Part shown: positions 6,631 to 15,383 of the stretch, in pieces
Position numbering within the stretch: position 1 is the first letter of the stretch
Layout of the letters: the number at the start of each line of letters is the position of its first letter
Source: Parabacteroides sp. PF5-6
GTDB lineage: Bacteria > Bacteroidota > Bacteroidia > Bacteroidales > Tannerellaceae
Length of the DNA stretch: 64,000 bases
Direction of reading: 5' to 3'
Assembly: GCF_029504695.1 (NCBI RefSeq)
Contig: NZ_JAQFIN010000013.1
Span: forward strand, 1 to 64,000
Translations under genes and position numbers: made by a program
The notes under the pieces: model-generated
What the model was told of the DNA's origin: nothing
What the model saw: the letters and a program-made list of their open reading frames with translations, nothing else
The model's database searches: none

Positions 6631-8982
6631 TCAGGATTTCTTCCGGACGGCTCTTTTCTTTGCCGGGGCGGGGTTTTTATCGGCTTCTGCGATGATGGCC
6701 ATCGTTTCTTCCAAGGTCAGCTCTTCCGGTTTAGGGCCTTTCTTGGGGATCTTGTAATTCTTCTTTTTATAAGAGATATACGGACCGTAACGGCCATTGA
6801 GGATCTCCAGTTCGGGCTCGGCGTCGAACTTCTTGATAAAGCGCTGTTCGTCTTTTTGTTGTTTCTCTTCGATCAGGGTGATCGATTCGTCCAAGGTGAT
6901 TGACAGCGGATTCAAATCTTTCGGTATGGAGATAAACTTCCCGGCATGGCGGATAAAAGGTCCGAAGCGACCGACTGCTGCCACGACTTCTTCGCCTTTG
7001 TATTCACCAACCGTACGGGGAAGGTCGAACAATTTCAAGGCTTCTTCCAGCGTGATCGTCTCGATCGATTGTCCTTTCATCAGCGAGGCGAATTGAGGCT
7101 TGGGTGCTTCTTTGTCTTCCGGGTTGGCTTGTCCGATCTGAGCGATCGGGCCGTAACGGCCGATCTTGACAAAGACCGGTTTACCGCTCTTGGGATCAAC
7201 GCCCAGTTCACGCTCACCCACTCGATGTTCCGTGCGCTGTGCTTTTACTTCTTCCACCTGCGGATGGAAGAATTTATAGAATTTATCAATGGCTTTGCTC
7301 CAGACGAGCTGGCCTTCAGCGATGGCGTCAAAATCTTTCTCTACGTTAGCCGTGAAATTATATTCCAATACATTGGGGAAGTTCTCCATCAGGAAGTCGT
7401 TCACCACAATCCCGATATCGGTAGGGATCAATTTATTCCGGTCGGCGCCGACCTTTTCCGTTTTCACCTTTTCTTTCAGACTGCCTTTGGAGAGGGTGAT
7501 CACTTCATACGAACGTTCCGTACCTTCTTTATCGCCTTTAATGACATACTCCCGGTTCTGGATCGTATGGATGGTCGGTGCATAGGTAGAAGGGCGTCCG
7601 ATGCCCAGTTCTTCCATGCGGCGTACCAGGCTGGCTTCGGTATAACGCGGCGGACGCTGCGTGAACCGTTCGGTTGCCGTTATCTCTTTCAAGCTCAATG
7701 TCTCATTCAATTTCACCGGAGGCAACAGACCGTTTTCCTGTTCTTTCTCATTCTCGTCGTCATTGCTTTCGAGATAGACCTGAAGGAATCCGTCGAACGT
7801 GATGATCTCACCGGTTGCCACGAACTTCTCCGCCCTACTTCCGCTGATAGCCACGGAGATGGTCGTTCTTTCCAGTTCGGCATCCGCCATCTGGGAAGCG
7901 ATCGTACGCTTACGGATCAGGTCATACAGTCTCTTTTCCTGGTTATTGCCACTGATCTCCACCTGGCTGATATAGGTCGGGCGGATAGCTTCATGCGCTT
8001 CCTGCGCCCCTTTGCTCTTGGTATGGTATTGACGGAATTTATGATATTTCTCGCCGTATTCTTCCAGTATAGCCTCTTTGGCCGTTCCCAAAGCCAGATC
8101 GCTCAGGTTGACGGAGTCGGTACGCATATAGGTGATAAACCCGGATTCGTACAGGCGTTGGGCCACAGTCATGGTCTGCGAAACGGAGAATCCCAGTTTA
8201 CGCGCCGCTTCCTGCTGCAAGGTAGACGTGGTGAAAGGAGGAGCCGGCGACTTGCGTACCGGTTTCTTCGTGATATCTTCGATGGTAAAAGCGGCGTTCT
8301 TGCAAGATTCTAAGAACGCAACGACATCTTTCTTTTCTTTAAAGCGTTTGTTCAGTTCCGCTTTCAGGATCGTCGTGCCATCGGGCAGGATAAACTCGGC
8401 GATCACGCGATAGGCTGCCTCGGAGACGAAATCGTTGATCTCGCGCTCGCGCTCGACAACCAGGCGCACAGCTACCGATTGCACACGCCCGGCAGACAAT
8501 GCCGGTTTCACTTTCTTCCACAACACGGGAGACAGTTCGAATCCGACAATACGGTCCAACACCCGGCGTGCCTGTTGGGCATTGACCAGGTCGATATTGA
8601 TATCGCGGGGGGTTTCGATGGCATGCAGGATCGCCGTCTTTGTGATCTCATGGAAAACAATACGTTTCGTATTCTCAGGTTTCAGGTTCAATGCCTCGAA
8701 CAAATGCCAGGAGATGGCTTCCCCTTCCCGGTCTTCATCGGAAGCGAGCCAGACCATCTCTGCTTTCTTGGCTTCGTTTTTCAGTTCGGTTACCAGCTTT
8801 TTCTTATCTGTAGGTATCACATATTCCGGTGCATAGTCGTGCTCGAAATCGATACCGATCTCTTTCGCCTTCAAATCGCGGATGTGCCCGTAGCTGGAAA
8901 GAACTTTATAGTCCTTTCCCAGAAACTTTTCAATGGTTTTGGCTTTTGCCGGGGACTCCACAATGACTAAATTCTTTTGCAT
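6631..8982 (-). CDS. topA: DNA topoisomerase I
   Basis: A type IA topoisomerase of about 783 residues that relaxes negative supercoils. The TOPRIM domain includes VIVESPAKAKTI (7-18) and SDEDREGEAISWH (81-93); the active-site tyrosine is Tyr285 in FITYMRTDS. The C-terminus has topoisomerase C-terminal repeats (GRYGPIAQIG, GRFGPFIRHAG, GRYGPYISYKKK) and a basic tail (PAKKRAVRKKS) instead of four-cysteine zinc fingers. The frame opens 12 codons earlier, but a TATGTTTG -7 box at 9012-9019 puts the transcript start inside that extension, so MQKNLVIVES at 8982 is chosen. Confidence 0.97.
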   Translation of the reverse strand: MQKNLVIVESPAKAKTIEKFLGKDYKVLSSYGHIRDLKAKEIGIDFEHDYAPEYVIPTDKKKLVTELKNEAKKAEMVWLASDEDREGEAISWHLFEALNLKPENTKRIVFHEITKTAILHAIETPRDINIDLVNAQQARRVLDRIVGFELSPVLWKKVKPALSAGRVQSVAVRLVVEREREINDFVSEAAYRVIAEFILPDGTTILKAELNKRFKEKKDVVAFLESCKNAAFTIEDITKKPVRKSPAPPFTTSTLQQEAARKLGFSVSQTMTVAQRLYESGFITYMRTDSVNLSDLALGTAKEAILEEYGEKYHKFRQYHTKSKGAQEAHEAIRPTYISQVEISGNNQEKRLYDLIRKRTIASQMADAELERTTISVAISGSRAEKFVATGEIITFDGFLQVYLESNDDENEKEQENGLLPPVKLNETLSLKEITATERFTQRPPRYTEASLVRRMEELGIGRPSTYAPTIHTIQNREYVIKGDKEGTERSYEVITLSKGSLKEKVKTEKVGADRNKLIPTDIGIVVNDFLMENFPNVLEYNFTANVEKDFDAIAEGQLVWSKAIDKFYKFFHPQVEEVKAQRTEHRVGERELGVDPKSGKPVFVKIGRYGPIAQIGQANPEDKEAPKPQFASLMKGQSIETITLEEALKLFDLPRTVGEYKGEEVVAAVGRFGPFIRHAGKFISIPKDLNPLSITLDESITLIEEKQQKDEQRFIKKFDAEPELEILNGRYGPYISYKKKNYKIPKKGPKPEELTLEETMAIIAEADKNPAPAKKRAVRKKS

Positions 8983-9096
8983 ATCTCGTTTCGTATTTTT
9001 AAAATCGAGTGCAAACATACATAAATAATTAACGTCATCGCGTATCTACCCGATAAAAAAACCTTTATTAATAGATTTGAGGCTCAACACTTAAGC

Positions 9097-11805
9097 CTAT
9101 TCGATCCGGATTTTCTCCGTCTTTCGCACGGGTATTCCATCCGTGGTCAAACCTTCGAACACAACATCATAGACCGTCGGCGAATCGGCAGAATAAAATT
9201 CAAGGCGTGCCTTTCCATCCTCGTCTGTCAGCAGATCCGGCTTCCAATAGATGGTGGTGCGCAAGTCGGGCAGGTAAGAGCTCTTCTGCTGGGGTGTTTC
9301 GTATTTGGGCGCATAGAACTCGACGGGCCGTTGGAATCCCAAGAGTGTAGTACTCACCTTGTTAAAGTCGGGCAAGGTTTTCACATTCCCGCCTTTCTTA
9401 TAGAGGATATTCACCACCCCATTGCCTCCCAGCAGACCAAATATGGCGGCATCCGCACCTTTGTACACTTCCACCGAAGCCACATCATGGACATTGATGG
9501 TTTTGAAGATCTCCGGGTCGTTCGTAGGAATACCGTCGACCAGGATCGTGGCAAAAATACCACTGTTTATGCTTCCGACACCCCGAATAATCAGGTGTTT
9601 ATTATCGAATTCATCGGTAACCACCTGAACGCCGGGAATCTCATAAAACAGATCGGCCACCGAAGAATAATTCCGGGTCTCCATCTTCTCCTCAAAATCC
9701 ACGACCGTGGTAAACTTCGACGCATAAACCGACCGTTCCGGTCCCGGATCCTTCTCGACTTTGAGCGCGGTGACCATAATCTCTTTCAGGTTGACCACCT
9801 GCATATTTTCATCATACTTCGCCCTCTCTTCCGCTTTCTTGAGTATAAGATTCAGATCTTCCTCTTCTTCAAAGGAGATATCCTCTTCGATTGTTTCCGG
9901 TGGCAGCTGCCGAAGGGCCCGGTCTAATGCCCCGGCAAAGGGATAGGTTATTTTATCCATATTCAGTTGAACATGATTTTTCCCTTTGAAATTCAGCGAT
10001 TGCATAAATAGTTTGGTACTGTCTGAATATTCCATCCCGGGAAAAACAAATTGACCTTTTTCATTGGTAAAGGTCTGATCGATAAAGCTTCCCCCCTCCT
10101 GGTCGGTCAGCATCAGGGTAACCTCTCCTTTCGCGATGGGTTTATTCGATTCGATCTGCGTAACGGTGCCCGTCAGCGCCATCCCCATTTCCGGCCGGAT
10201 CATCGGGTAGGTATAATTTCCTTTCAGCGCCTGCGCGACATCATAGCGCCGCCAGCCCTGGGTCATCAACAACAGGTCTAAAGCATACACGGCTTTCGTT
10301 TCGTCGGAACGGAAGTAATAGGCCGGATCTTCGATGTAGCCTTTCAGTTCCGAAGTCAGTAACAAGGTCGAAGCGATCGTATGCAGGCTATCGATTTCCA
10401 CATCCCGGCTGTCCGTTATGGCCACAGACAAATTGCCTTTCAGCGGAGCGCCTTTTTCATCCCTCAGATCCAGTTCCATCGAGATCTTCTCGCGGATGGC
10501 ATAGGCTGCCTTGTCGGCATTCATCCGCAATACCGGTTCATCCCTTACCGGAGAGAAAACCAAACGTTCGCTCAAGGGATTCAGGTCTTTGTCCAGCAGC
10601 ATCACCTGCAGTATGCCCTGTGGCAGAATATCCCAGGGGAACACCATCTCTTTTCGCTTGGGAGAATACGAATCGAAGAAATACACCTCGCCGTTTTGGT
10701 GAATCAGAATGTACAGATTATCCTTCACCGGTTTATCGCCGGGGGCGACCAGATGCACAAACAGATTCCCCCCTCTCCCATTCGCTTGTATGCCATACAC
10801 ACCGGACACGCCTTTGGGCAGATCAAACCGTTTCTTCTGGTTCTTACTGTTCACGCATTCCAGGTAATAAGAATCCTTCTCCCCGGCAATAAGCCCGAAC
10901 AGGCCCATACCATTATGTAGCGTTTGTATTTCGGTCCCCCCCTCCCCTTTATCGTTATAGATGGTGCCGGTGATCTCTTCCGGCAAACCCGCTGCGTTGA
11001 CCGCTTTGAAGGCGACACGCGTCAGGGCGCCGTTAATCAGGTATCCACCTTCCGGATAGAAGGTCACCTCATAATCCTCATCGGCTGTGGGTAAAGGGAT
11101 ATAATGACTGAAGTTATCGACTTCCAGATAAATCGCGTGTTGCGGTTCGCCTTTCTTCGGCAGCTCATATGCAAAGCGGGCAACCGTATCTTTCTCCATA
11201 CGTACCGGGCGCATCTCGCCTCTCCGGTTTAGTATCATCAACTTATCGGGTTTGATCTTCTCATCCGAATATCCGGCGGTATAATAAAGATCGATATGGA
11301 CCTTCCGTTCTTCCGGCAGATAGTCCAACGTATAATGCGGACGGATCTGCGAAGCGATCACACTACTGACCTCTATCTTCCGCCGGAAATAGCTATCCTC
11401 ACCCATATTCTCCATATACCGGGTATAGGCGCGCAGCGTATAGGTGCCTTCCGCCAGGTCTTCCGCTATGGGGCAATGGCCATAAAACAGGTCATTCTCC
11501 GGACGGATCATCACCCGTTCGACGACAGAGTCCGCCGGGTTGATCAATTCCACATACACATAACGGCTTCCCGCCTCCGACGAATGCAGGAAGGCATCTG
11601 TCAGATACGCTTTAAACCAGATCTTTTCTCCCTGAAAGAAAGAGGTCCGATCCAGGTGCAGATACAATTTCTCCTGCGGATAGATAGACACTTGCGCGCC
11701 CATCCGCTCCAAAACCATTTTTGAAGTAATCGAGGTTTGTGCCTGAAGAGAAAATGCCAGGAGAGAACTCAGGCAAAAGACTATGGCTAACATACATTTT
11801 TTCAT
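9097..11805 (-). CDS. Exported MG2/TonB-plug domain protein
   Basis: A 902-residue protein with a signal peptide (MKKCMLAIVFCLSSLLAFSLQAQ). The N-terminal part (YPQEKLYLHLDRTSFFQGEK, about 42-61) resembles the MG2 domain of alpha-2-macroglobulin-like proteins. A carboxypeptidase-like beta domain lies near 540-600, and about 690-815 is a TonB receptor plug (YEIPGVQVV, LIIRGVGSIN, ILVDGIPTND, VYKGADAAIFG). No beta-barrel follows; about 90 residues close the protein. Such barrel-less plug proteins recur in Bacteroidales, and their function is not established. It is probably periplasmic or on the outer membrane. A TAATTTTG -7 box lies at 11844-11851. Confidence 0.82.
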   Translation of the reverse strand: MKKCMLAIVFCLSSLLAFSLQAQTSITSKMVLERMGAQVSIYPQEKLYLHLDRTSFFQGEKIWFKAYLTDAFLHSSEAGSRYVYVELINPADSVVERVMIRPENDLFYGHCPIAEDLAEGTYTLRAYTRYMENMGEDSYFRRKIEVSSVIASQIRPHYTLDYLPEERKVHIDLYYTAGYSDEKIKPDKLMILNRRGEMRPVRMEKDTVARFAYELPKKGEPQHAIYLEVDNFSHYIPLPTADEDYEVTFYPEGGYLINGALTRVAFKAVNAAGLPEEITGTIYNDKGEGGTEIQTLHNGMGLFGLIAGEKDSYYLECVNSKNQKKRFDLPKGVSGVYGIQANGRGGNLFVHLVAPGDKPVKDNLYILIHQNGEVYFFDSYSPKRKEMVFPWDILPQGILQVMLLDKDLNPLSERLVFSPVRDEPVLRMNADKAAYAIREKISMELDLRDEKGAPLKGNLSVAITDSRDVEIDSLHTIASTLLLTSELKGYIEDPAYYFRSDETKAVYALDLLLMTQGWRRYDVAQALKGNYTYPMIRPEMGMALTGTVTQIESNKPIAKGEVTLMLTDQEGGSFIDQTFTNEKGQFVFPGMEYSDSTKLFMQSLNFKGKNHVQLNMDKITYPFAGALDRALRQLPPETIEEDISFEEEEDLNLILKKAEERAKYDENMQVVNLKEIMVTALKVEKDPGPERSVYASKFTTVVDFEEKMETRNYSSVADLFYEIPGVQVVTDEFDNKHLIIRGVGSINSGIFATILVDGIPTNDPEIFKTINVHDVASVEVYKGADAAIFGLLGGNGVVNILYKKGGNVKTLPDFNKVSTTLLGFQRPVEFYAPKYETPQQKSSYLPDLRTTIYWKPDLLTDEDGKARLEFYSADSPTVYDVVFEGLTTDGIPVRKTEKIRIE

Positions 11806-11907
11806 AAAAAATAGATTGAATTGAGATTAAAAACAACTATCCACAAAATTAAAAAGATATTTCATATTTCCTAATCGCTCCATCAAAAGAATGGTTAACT
11901 TCGCTTT

Positions 11908-12171
11908 ATGGAAACAATCAAACAATATATACGTGAAGGGCGGATTGATGAAGCCCTCCAACGCTTAGACAATTATATTTCAACCCATAACGATTCGGAT
12001 GAAGCGTATTACCTGCGAGGGAATGCCTACCGAAAAAAGGGAGATATGCGCCAGGCGCTTAATAATTATCTGCAAGCGATAGAAATCAATCCCGAAAGCC
12101 CCGCCGTCCAAGCCCATAATATGTTAATCGACATCCTTAACTTCTACGACAAAACCCGGTATAATCCTTGA
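11908..12171 (+). CDS. Small TPR-repeat protein
   Basis: An 87-residue protein with no signal peptide, made of about two tetratricopeptide repeats: IREGRIDEALQRLDNYISTH (8-27) and DEAYYLRGNAYRKKGDMRQA (31-50), continuing to AIEINPESPAVQ. TPRs mediate protein contacts, so a cytosolic scaffold or adaptor role is likely, but no partner can be named. It diverges from the plug-domain gene. It ends 224 bp before the beta-helix gene and is followed by the short tandem repeat at 12221. Confidence 0.82.
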   Translation: METIKQYIREGRIDEALQRLDNYISTHNDSDEAYYLRGNAYRKKGDMRQALNNYLQAIEINPESPAVQAHNMLIDILNFYDKTRYNP

Positions 12172-12220
12172 ATTTTCTTCCCTTTTCTTCTCCATCTTCA
12201 AAAAAAAAACGCCCGAATTG

Positions 12221-12282
12221 TCGTAATGTCAAGAAAATTGTCGTAATGTCAAGAAAATTTGTCGTAATGTCAAGAAAAAGTT
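12221..12282. repeat. 20-21 bp mini-array (TCGTAATGTCAAGAAAA)
   Basis: Three units beginning TCGTAATGTCAAGAAAA start at 12221, 12241 and 12262. The array lies upstream of the beta-helix gene, about 35 bp before its TACCTTTG -7 box at 12317-12324. Confidence 0.88.
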
Positions 12283-12395
12283 ATGTTTTTCAAGGGCCAG
12301 TCTCATTTTCTGCCTTTACCTTTGCCACACGGAAAAGAAAATCCACCAACAGCTATCCGTATCTCAAGTATAAACATAAAGAAATCGTAAAACGT

Positions 12396-14420
12396 ATGAC
12401 AAAAAAATTACATCTGGTACTTACTCTATTCTTGATTGGGGTAACCCTTAGTTTAAATGCTTTCGCCGAAGGGGCGGAGCCAACAAAAATAATTCGAGTA
12501 GATCAGCAAGTTTCCGGCGGTGCCGGCGATGGCTCCTCCTGGGATAATGCTTATAAGGAATTGAGTGCTGCGCTGACGTATGCCGCCACCGACGACGGCG
12601 ACGCAGGCGCAGAAGCCGCCCCCGCCCCCATCGAGATCTGGGTGGCTGCGGGGGAATATAAACCGACTGCAGTCACTGGCCCCATCACAGACGCTGACCG
12701 CGACGCCACCTTTGCAATCCCTGCCCATGTCACCGTCTATGGCGGCTTTGACGGAGGGGAAGAAAATCGCGATCAGCGCAACTGGGTTAATAACCAAACG
12801 ATCCTCTCGGGGGATTTGTTAGGAGATGATACTGCCGGAGATCTTACCCTTAATAAAAACGACAACAGCTATACGGTGGTACGCCTTACTGGCGGCACGC
12901 TCGATGGGTTTTATATCACGGGAGGTAAGGGCGACGGCCAAGGCGGCGGAGTCTATGCCGAGGGCGGTACACTACGCAACAATACGATCTACGACAATAA
13001 TTCCGCCAGCAGCGGCGGCGGAGTCTATGCCATCAACGGCGCCACCCTGACGAACAATACGATCTACGGCAATAAAGCCGGCTACGGCGGCGGAGTCTAT
13101 GCCTACGGAGACGTCACGCTGACCAATAATACGATCTACGGCAATACAGTCTACATAGGCGGCGGAGTCCATGCCTACGGAGACGCCACGCTGACGAACA
13201 ATACGATCTACGGTAATACAGCCTCCAGCGACGGCGGCGGAGTCTTTGCCTACGGAGACGCCACGCTGACCAATAATATCCTCTGGGAAAATAAACTTAC
13301 GGCTGGCGGTATTCAGGATCTCTACGTTTCCTCCTCCGGCTCCTCCTCCGGCTCCGGCTCCCATAACCTGATCGGCAGCGAGATCGCGGGGGATGGTAGT
13401 TTTTCTGGCGATAACCCCCTGATCGGCTCCACCTATGACCCCCTCTTTGCCGATGCCGCCAACGGCGACTTCCGCCTGCTGGAAGGTAGCCCGGCCATCG
13501 ATGCGGGAGATAACGACGCTTATAAAGGCAAAGGTTATCCTGACACCGACGCCGCCGGCGATAAGCGCATCCAGGGAACGATCAATATCGGCGCCTACGA
13601 AACGGTAGTGCCGACCAACGCCGACCCCGCCACCTACCACAGTCTCACCCTCGAGCTGGCCCCGGGCATCGACCTATACAACTATACCGCCGGAACGCAT
13701 TCCATCGCCGAAGGCGATCACCTCTTCCTGCAGTTCCTGCCCGAAGACCCGACACTCACAGCGGAGGATCTTATGCTGGTGATCGATGGCGTCGACACGC
13801 CTTTTACCGTGCCCGCCGCCGGATCCTACTACAGCTATATCCTCAACCCCGTTACGGCCGATCATACGATCCTGATCGCCCAGCGCGAATATACCGTCAC
13901 CCTGCCCGAAACGGAAGGCATCACCTATAATGTCGGCGCCGGAGCGCATAAAGTGGCCTATGGCGCACCGTTTAGCTTTACCCTTACGGGTGACTTCGAC
14001 CCAGCACAGATCCATGTCTATCACAACGGCCAGGAGATAAGCCCCTCCAACCTCCCCGAAGGGGAGGCTCTGCGAAGCGAAGCGCTTCCTATCTCCTCCC
14101 CCTTGGGGGGAGGCCGGGTGGGGGCATCCCTTTCCTACACCATCGACCGTGTCACCGGCCCGATCACCATCACCCTCGAAGGCACCTCGCCCACGTCGAA
14201 CACCTCGCTGACGCAAGGCATCCGACTGGCAATTGACAATGGACAATTGACAATTGACAATGAAATGGCCACTGCGGTCGACGTGGCGGTATATAACGTC
14301 ACTGGCCAAAACGTGGTGCAACTTCGTGGACTTCGGGGTTCGAAAACAGTGGCTTTGGCCGCCGGTATCTATTTTGTTCGGGCAGGCAATCAGAGGTGGA
14401 AAGTGATGGTTAATGATTAA
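12396..14420 (+). CDS. Exported right-handed beta-helix protein with T9SS-like C-terminus
   Basis: The frame opens at 12168, but MTKKLHLVLTLFLIGVTLSL at 12396 is a clear signal peptide and a TACCTTTG -7 box lies at 12317-12324, so the protein is 674 residues. A parallel beta-helix contains repeats of about 24 residues (NNTIYGN, GGGVYAYGDATLT), followed by NILWEN and a choice-of-anchor Q-like closure (DPLFADAANGDFRLLEGSPA). The C-terminus (VAVYNVTGQNVV, LAAGIYFVRAGNQRWKVMV) resembles a type IX secretion sorting domain. Two interspersed repeats have entered the frame, at 14041-14126 and 14230-14264. An adhesin or glycan-binding role is possible; no catalytic site is recognised. Confidence 0.8.
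   Translation: MTKKLHLVLTLFLIGVTLSLNAFAEGAEPTKIIRVDQQVSGGAGDGSSWDNAYKELSAALTYAATDDGDAGAEAAPAPIEIWVAAGEYKPTAVTGPITDADRDATFAIPAHVTVYGGFDGGEENRDQRNWVNNQTILSGDLLGDDTAGDLTLNKNDNSYTVVRLTGGTLDGFYITGGKGDGQGGGVYAEGGTLRNNTIYDNNSASSGGGVYAINGATLTNNTIYGNKAGYGGGVYAYGDVTLTNNTIYGNTVYIGGGVHAYGDATLTNNTIYGNTASSDGGGVFAYGDATLTNNILWENKLTAGGIQDLYVSSSGSSSGSGSHNLIGSEIAGDGSFSGDNPLIGSTYDPLFADAANGDFRLLEGSPAIDAGDNDAYKGKGYPDTDAAGDKRIQGTINIGAYETVVPTNADPATYHSLTLELAPGIDLYNYTAGTHSIAEGDHLFLQFLPEDPTLTAEDLMLVIDGVDTPFTVPAAGSYYSYILNPVTADHTILIAQREYTVTLPETEGITYNVGAGAHKVAYGAPFSFTLTGDFDPAQIHVYHNGQEISPSNLPEGEALRSEALPISSPLGGGRVGASLSYTIDRVTGPITITLEGTSPTSNTSLTQGIRLAIDNGQLTIDNEMATAVDVAVYNVTGQNVVQLRGLRGSKTVALAAGIYFVRAGNQRWKVMVND
12977..13275 (+). 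repeat. 72-bp coding tandem repeats in the beta-helix gene
   Basis: The phrase AATACGATCTACGGCAATA recurs with a 72-bp step (GATCTACG at 13061, 13133 and 13205, and a diverged copy at 12986, 75 bp earlier). Each unit encodes one 24-residue helix turn. High DNA identity between units suggests recent expansion and makes copy-number change plausible. Confidence 0.85.
14041..14126 (+). repeat. Foldback repeat translated inside the beta-helix gene
   Basis: CCTCCAACCTCCCCGAAGGG and TCCCCCTTGGGGGGAGGCC are hairpin-forming G/C-rich segments typical of intergenic repeats, yet are read as PSNLPEGEALRSEALPISSP and LGGGRVG between two ordinary domain segments. Confidence 0.7.
14230..14264 (+). repeat. 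ACAATTG simple repeat translated in the beta-helix gene
   Basis: CAATTGACAATGGACAATTG continuing with GACAATTGACAATG is read as AIDNGQLTIDNE just before the sorting-domain-like C-terminus. The same motif is intergenic at 41570-41607. Confidence 0.8.
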
Positions 14421-14446
14421 TTGTTAATTTTTAATTTTTAATTGAG
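14411..14446. repeat. A/T simple repeat overlapping a stop codon
   Basis: TTAATGATTAATTGTTAATT and following TTTTTAATT units begin within the last codons (VND) of the beta-helix gene and continue into the intergenic region. Confidence 0.75.
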
Positions 14447-14600
14447 AAAGGGCCAGGGTAGACTTAGCGATAATACGCTGGGGTCTATCCTGGCTCTTCT
14501 GCGTACGCCTGACGCGCGCTTTCAAATGAAGATTTGCGATATCAGTATCTTGGCTCCTCTTCTTAGACAAGAAGAGGGGGACCACGGCTTGCCGTGGTGG

Positions 14601-14654
14601 AGCAGTTTGATCTTTTGAATCAGTTTGATCTCCTGGAGCAGTTTGATCTTTTGA
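14601..14654. repeat. 18-bp tandem repeat (CAGTTTGATC)
   Basis: Three 18-bp units, AGCAGTTTGATCTTTTGA, ATCAGTTTGATCTCCTGG and AGCAGTTTGATCTTTTGA, start at 14601, 14619 and 14637. No gene is associated with them. Confidence 0.85.
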
Positions 14655-14730
14655 CAAATGATAAATACCTATCTCATACAAAATTAGGATCAAACTACCC
14701 CACCATCGCCTACGGCTCTGGTCCACGGGG

Positions 14731-14946
14731 TTGACTCAAAAGTATCAGATATACGAACTAAGTGTCCCCGCCTGGTCAGGCGGGGGGGACCGCTGCTTGC
14801 AGCGGTGGGGTGGTTGTCTTTTCTGTCAAGAATCTGTACTTCAGTACGGTATGTATGTAAACAACCACTCCACCATCGCAAGCGATGGTCCCCCTCGCCT
14901 GACCAGGCGAGGACACACAGATAGTATATCTTATACTTTTGGGTCA
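14731..14946. repeat. Large foldback element with 87-bp inverted arms
   Basis: The left arm (14731-14817) and right arm (14860-14946) are imperfect inverted repeats around a 42-bp centre. Each arm also holds its own hairpins: CCCCGCCTGGTCAGGCGGGG and ACCGCTGCTTGCAGCGGT on the left, ACCATCGCAAGCGATGGT and CTCGCCTGACCAGGCGAG on the right. A related hairpin (ACCACGGCTTGCCGTGGT) lies at 14581-14598. No coding capacity is recognised. It could be a degenerate MITE or a structured RNA. Confidence 0.75.
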
Positions 14947-15048
14947 GCCCCAGCCGAGATAGTCCACTTGCTATTATCCTGCACCTTCACATTTCCTTCT
15001 ATTTACCGCTCCGCGCCTACTAACTACTAACTACCCACTACTATCTTC

Positions 15049-15150
15049 TGAAGAAAATCGGAACGTTTGAAGTAGCGAGCGCAGAAGCCAAGTTTACTTG
15101 GATTATGCCGAGTCACGCCAAACGACTAATGTAAATGAAGATTTTCTTCA
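15049..15150. mobile_element. MITE-like element with 11-bp terminal inverted repeats
   Basis: TGAAGAAAATC (15049-15059) and GATTTTCTTCA (15140-15150) are perfect inverted ends. Between them the minus strand carries CTCGGCATAATCCAAGTAAA and CTTGGCTTCTGCGCTCG, a degenerate copy of the promoter-bearing repeat at 4490-4575. No target-site duplication is evident. Confidence 0.55.
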
Positions 15151-15200
15151 ATGCGATTTCTAAACCATTGAAAAAGAGGCGCTAATATTTCCTTCAGAAA

Positions 15201-15288
15201 CTACCGGTAGTTTGCGCACGAACTACCGGTAGTTTGTTCGCAAACTACTAATACTTTGTTCGCAAACTACCGGTAGTTTGAAAAAGGG
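15201..15288. repeat. 22-bp palindromic mini-array, family B
   Basis: Four units start at 15201, 15223, 15245 and 15267. Cores are CTACCGGTAG (three times, a perfect palindrome) and CTACTAATAC; spacers such as TTTGTTCGCAAA are themselves partly palindromic. CAAACTACCGGTAGTTTG at 15263-15280 is an 18-bp perfect palindrome. The left flank (TAATATTTCCTTCAGAAA) matches that of the array at 35416. Confidence 0.9.
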
Positions 15289-15383
15289 GGATTGCGGCAG
15301 GTCCATAGATCGAATAATATGCGCTAAGACTTTTGCGTTCACTGACAAATATTCACCTGACTAACCCGGCATTTTTATCCTCC

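Noticed and set aside
12168-12395. N-terminal extension of the beta-helix protein
   Set aside because: It covers the 20-21 bp array and the promoter box, and the signal peptide begins at 12396.
14731-14946. Insertion sequence
   Set aside because: There are inverted arms, but no transposase-sized open frame.
15201-15288. CRISPR array
   Set aside because: Units are 22 bp with no longer unique spacers, the number is only four, and no cas genes are in the window.
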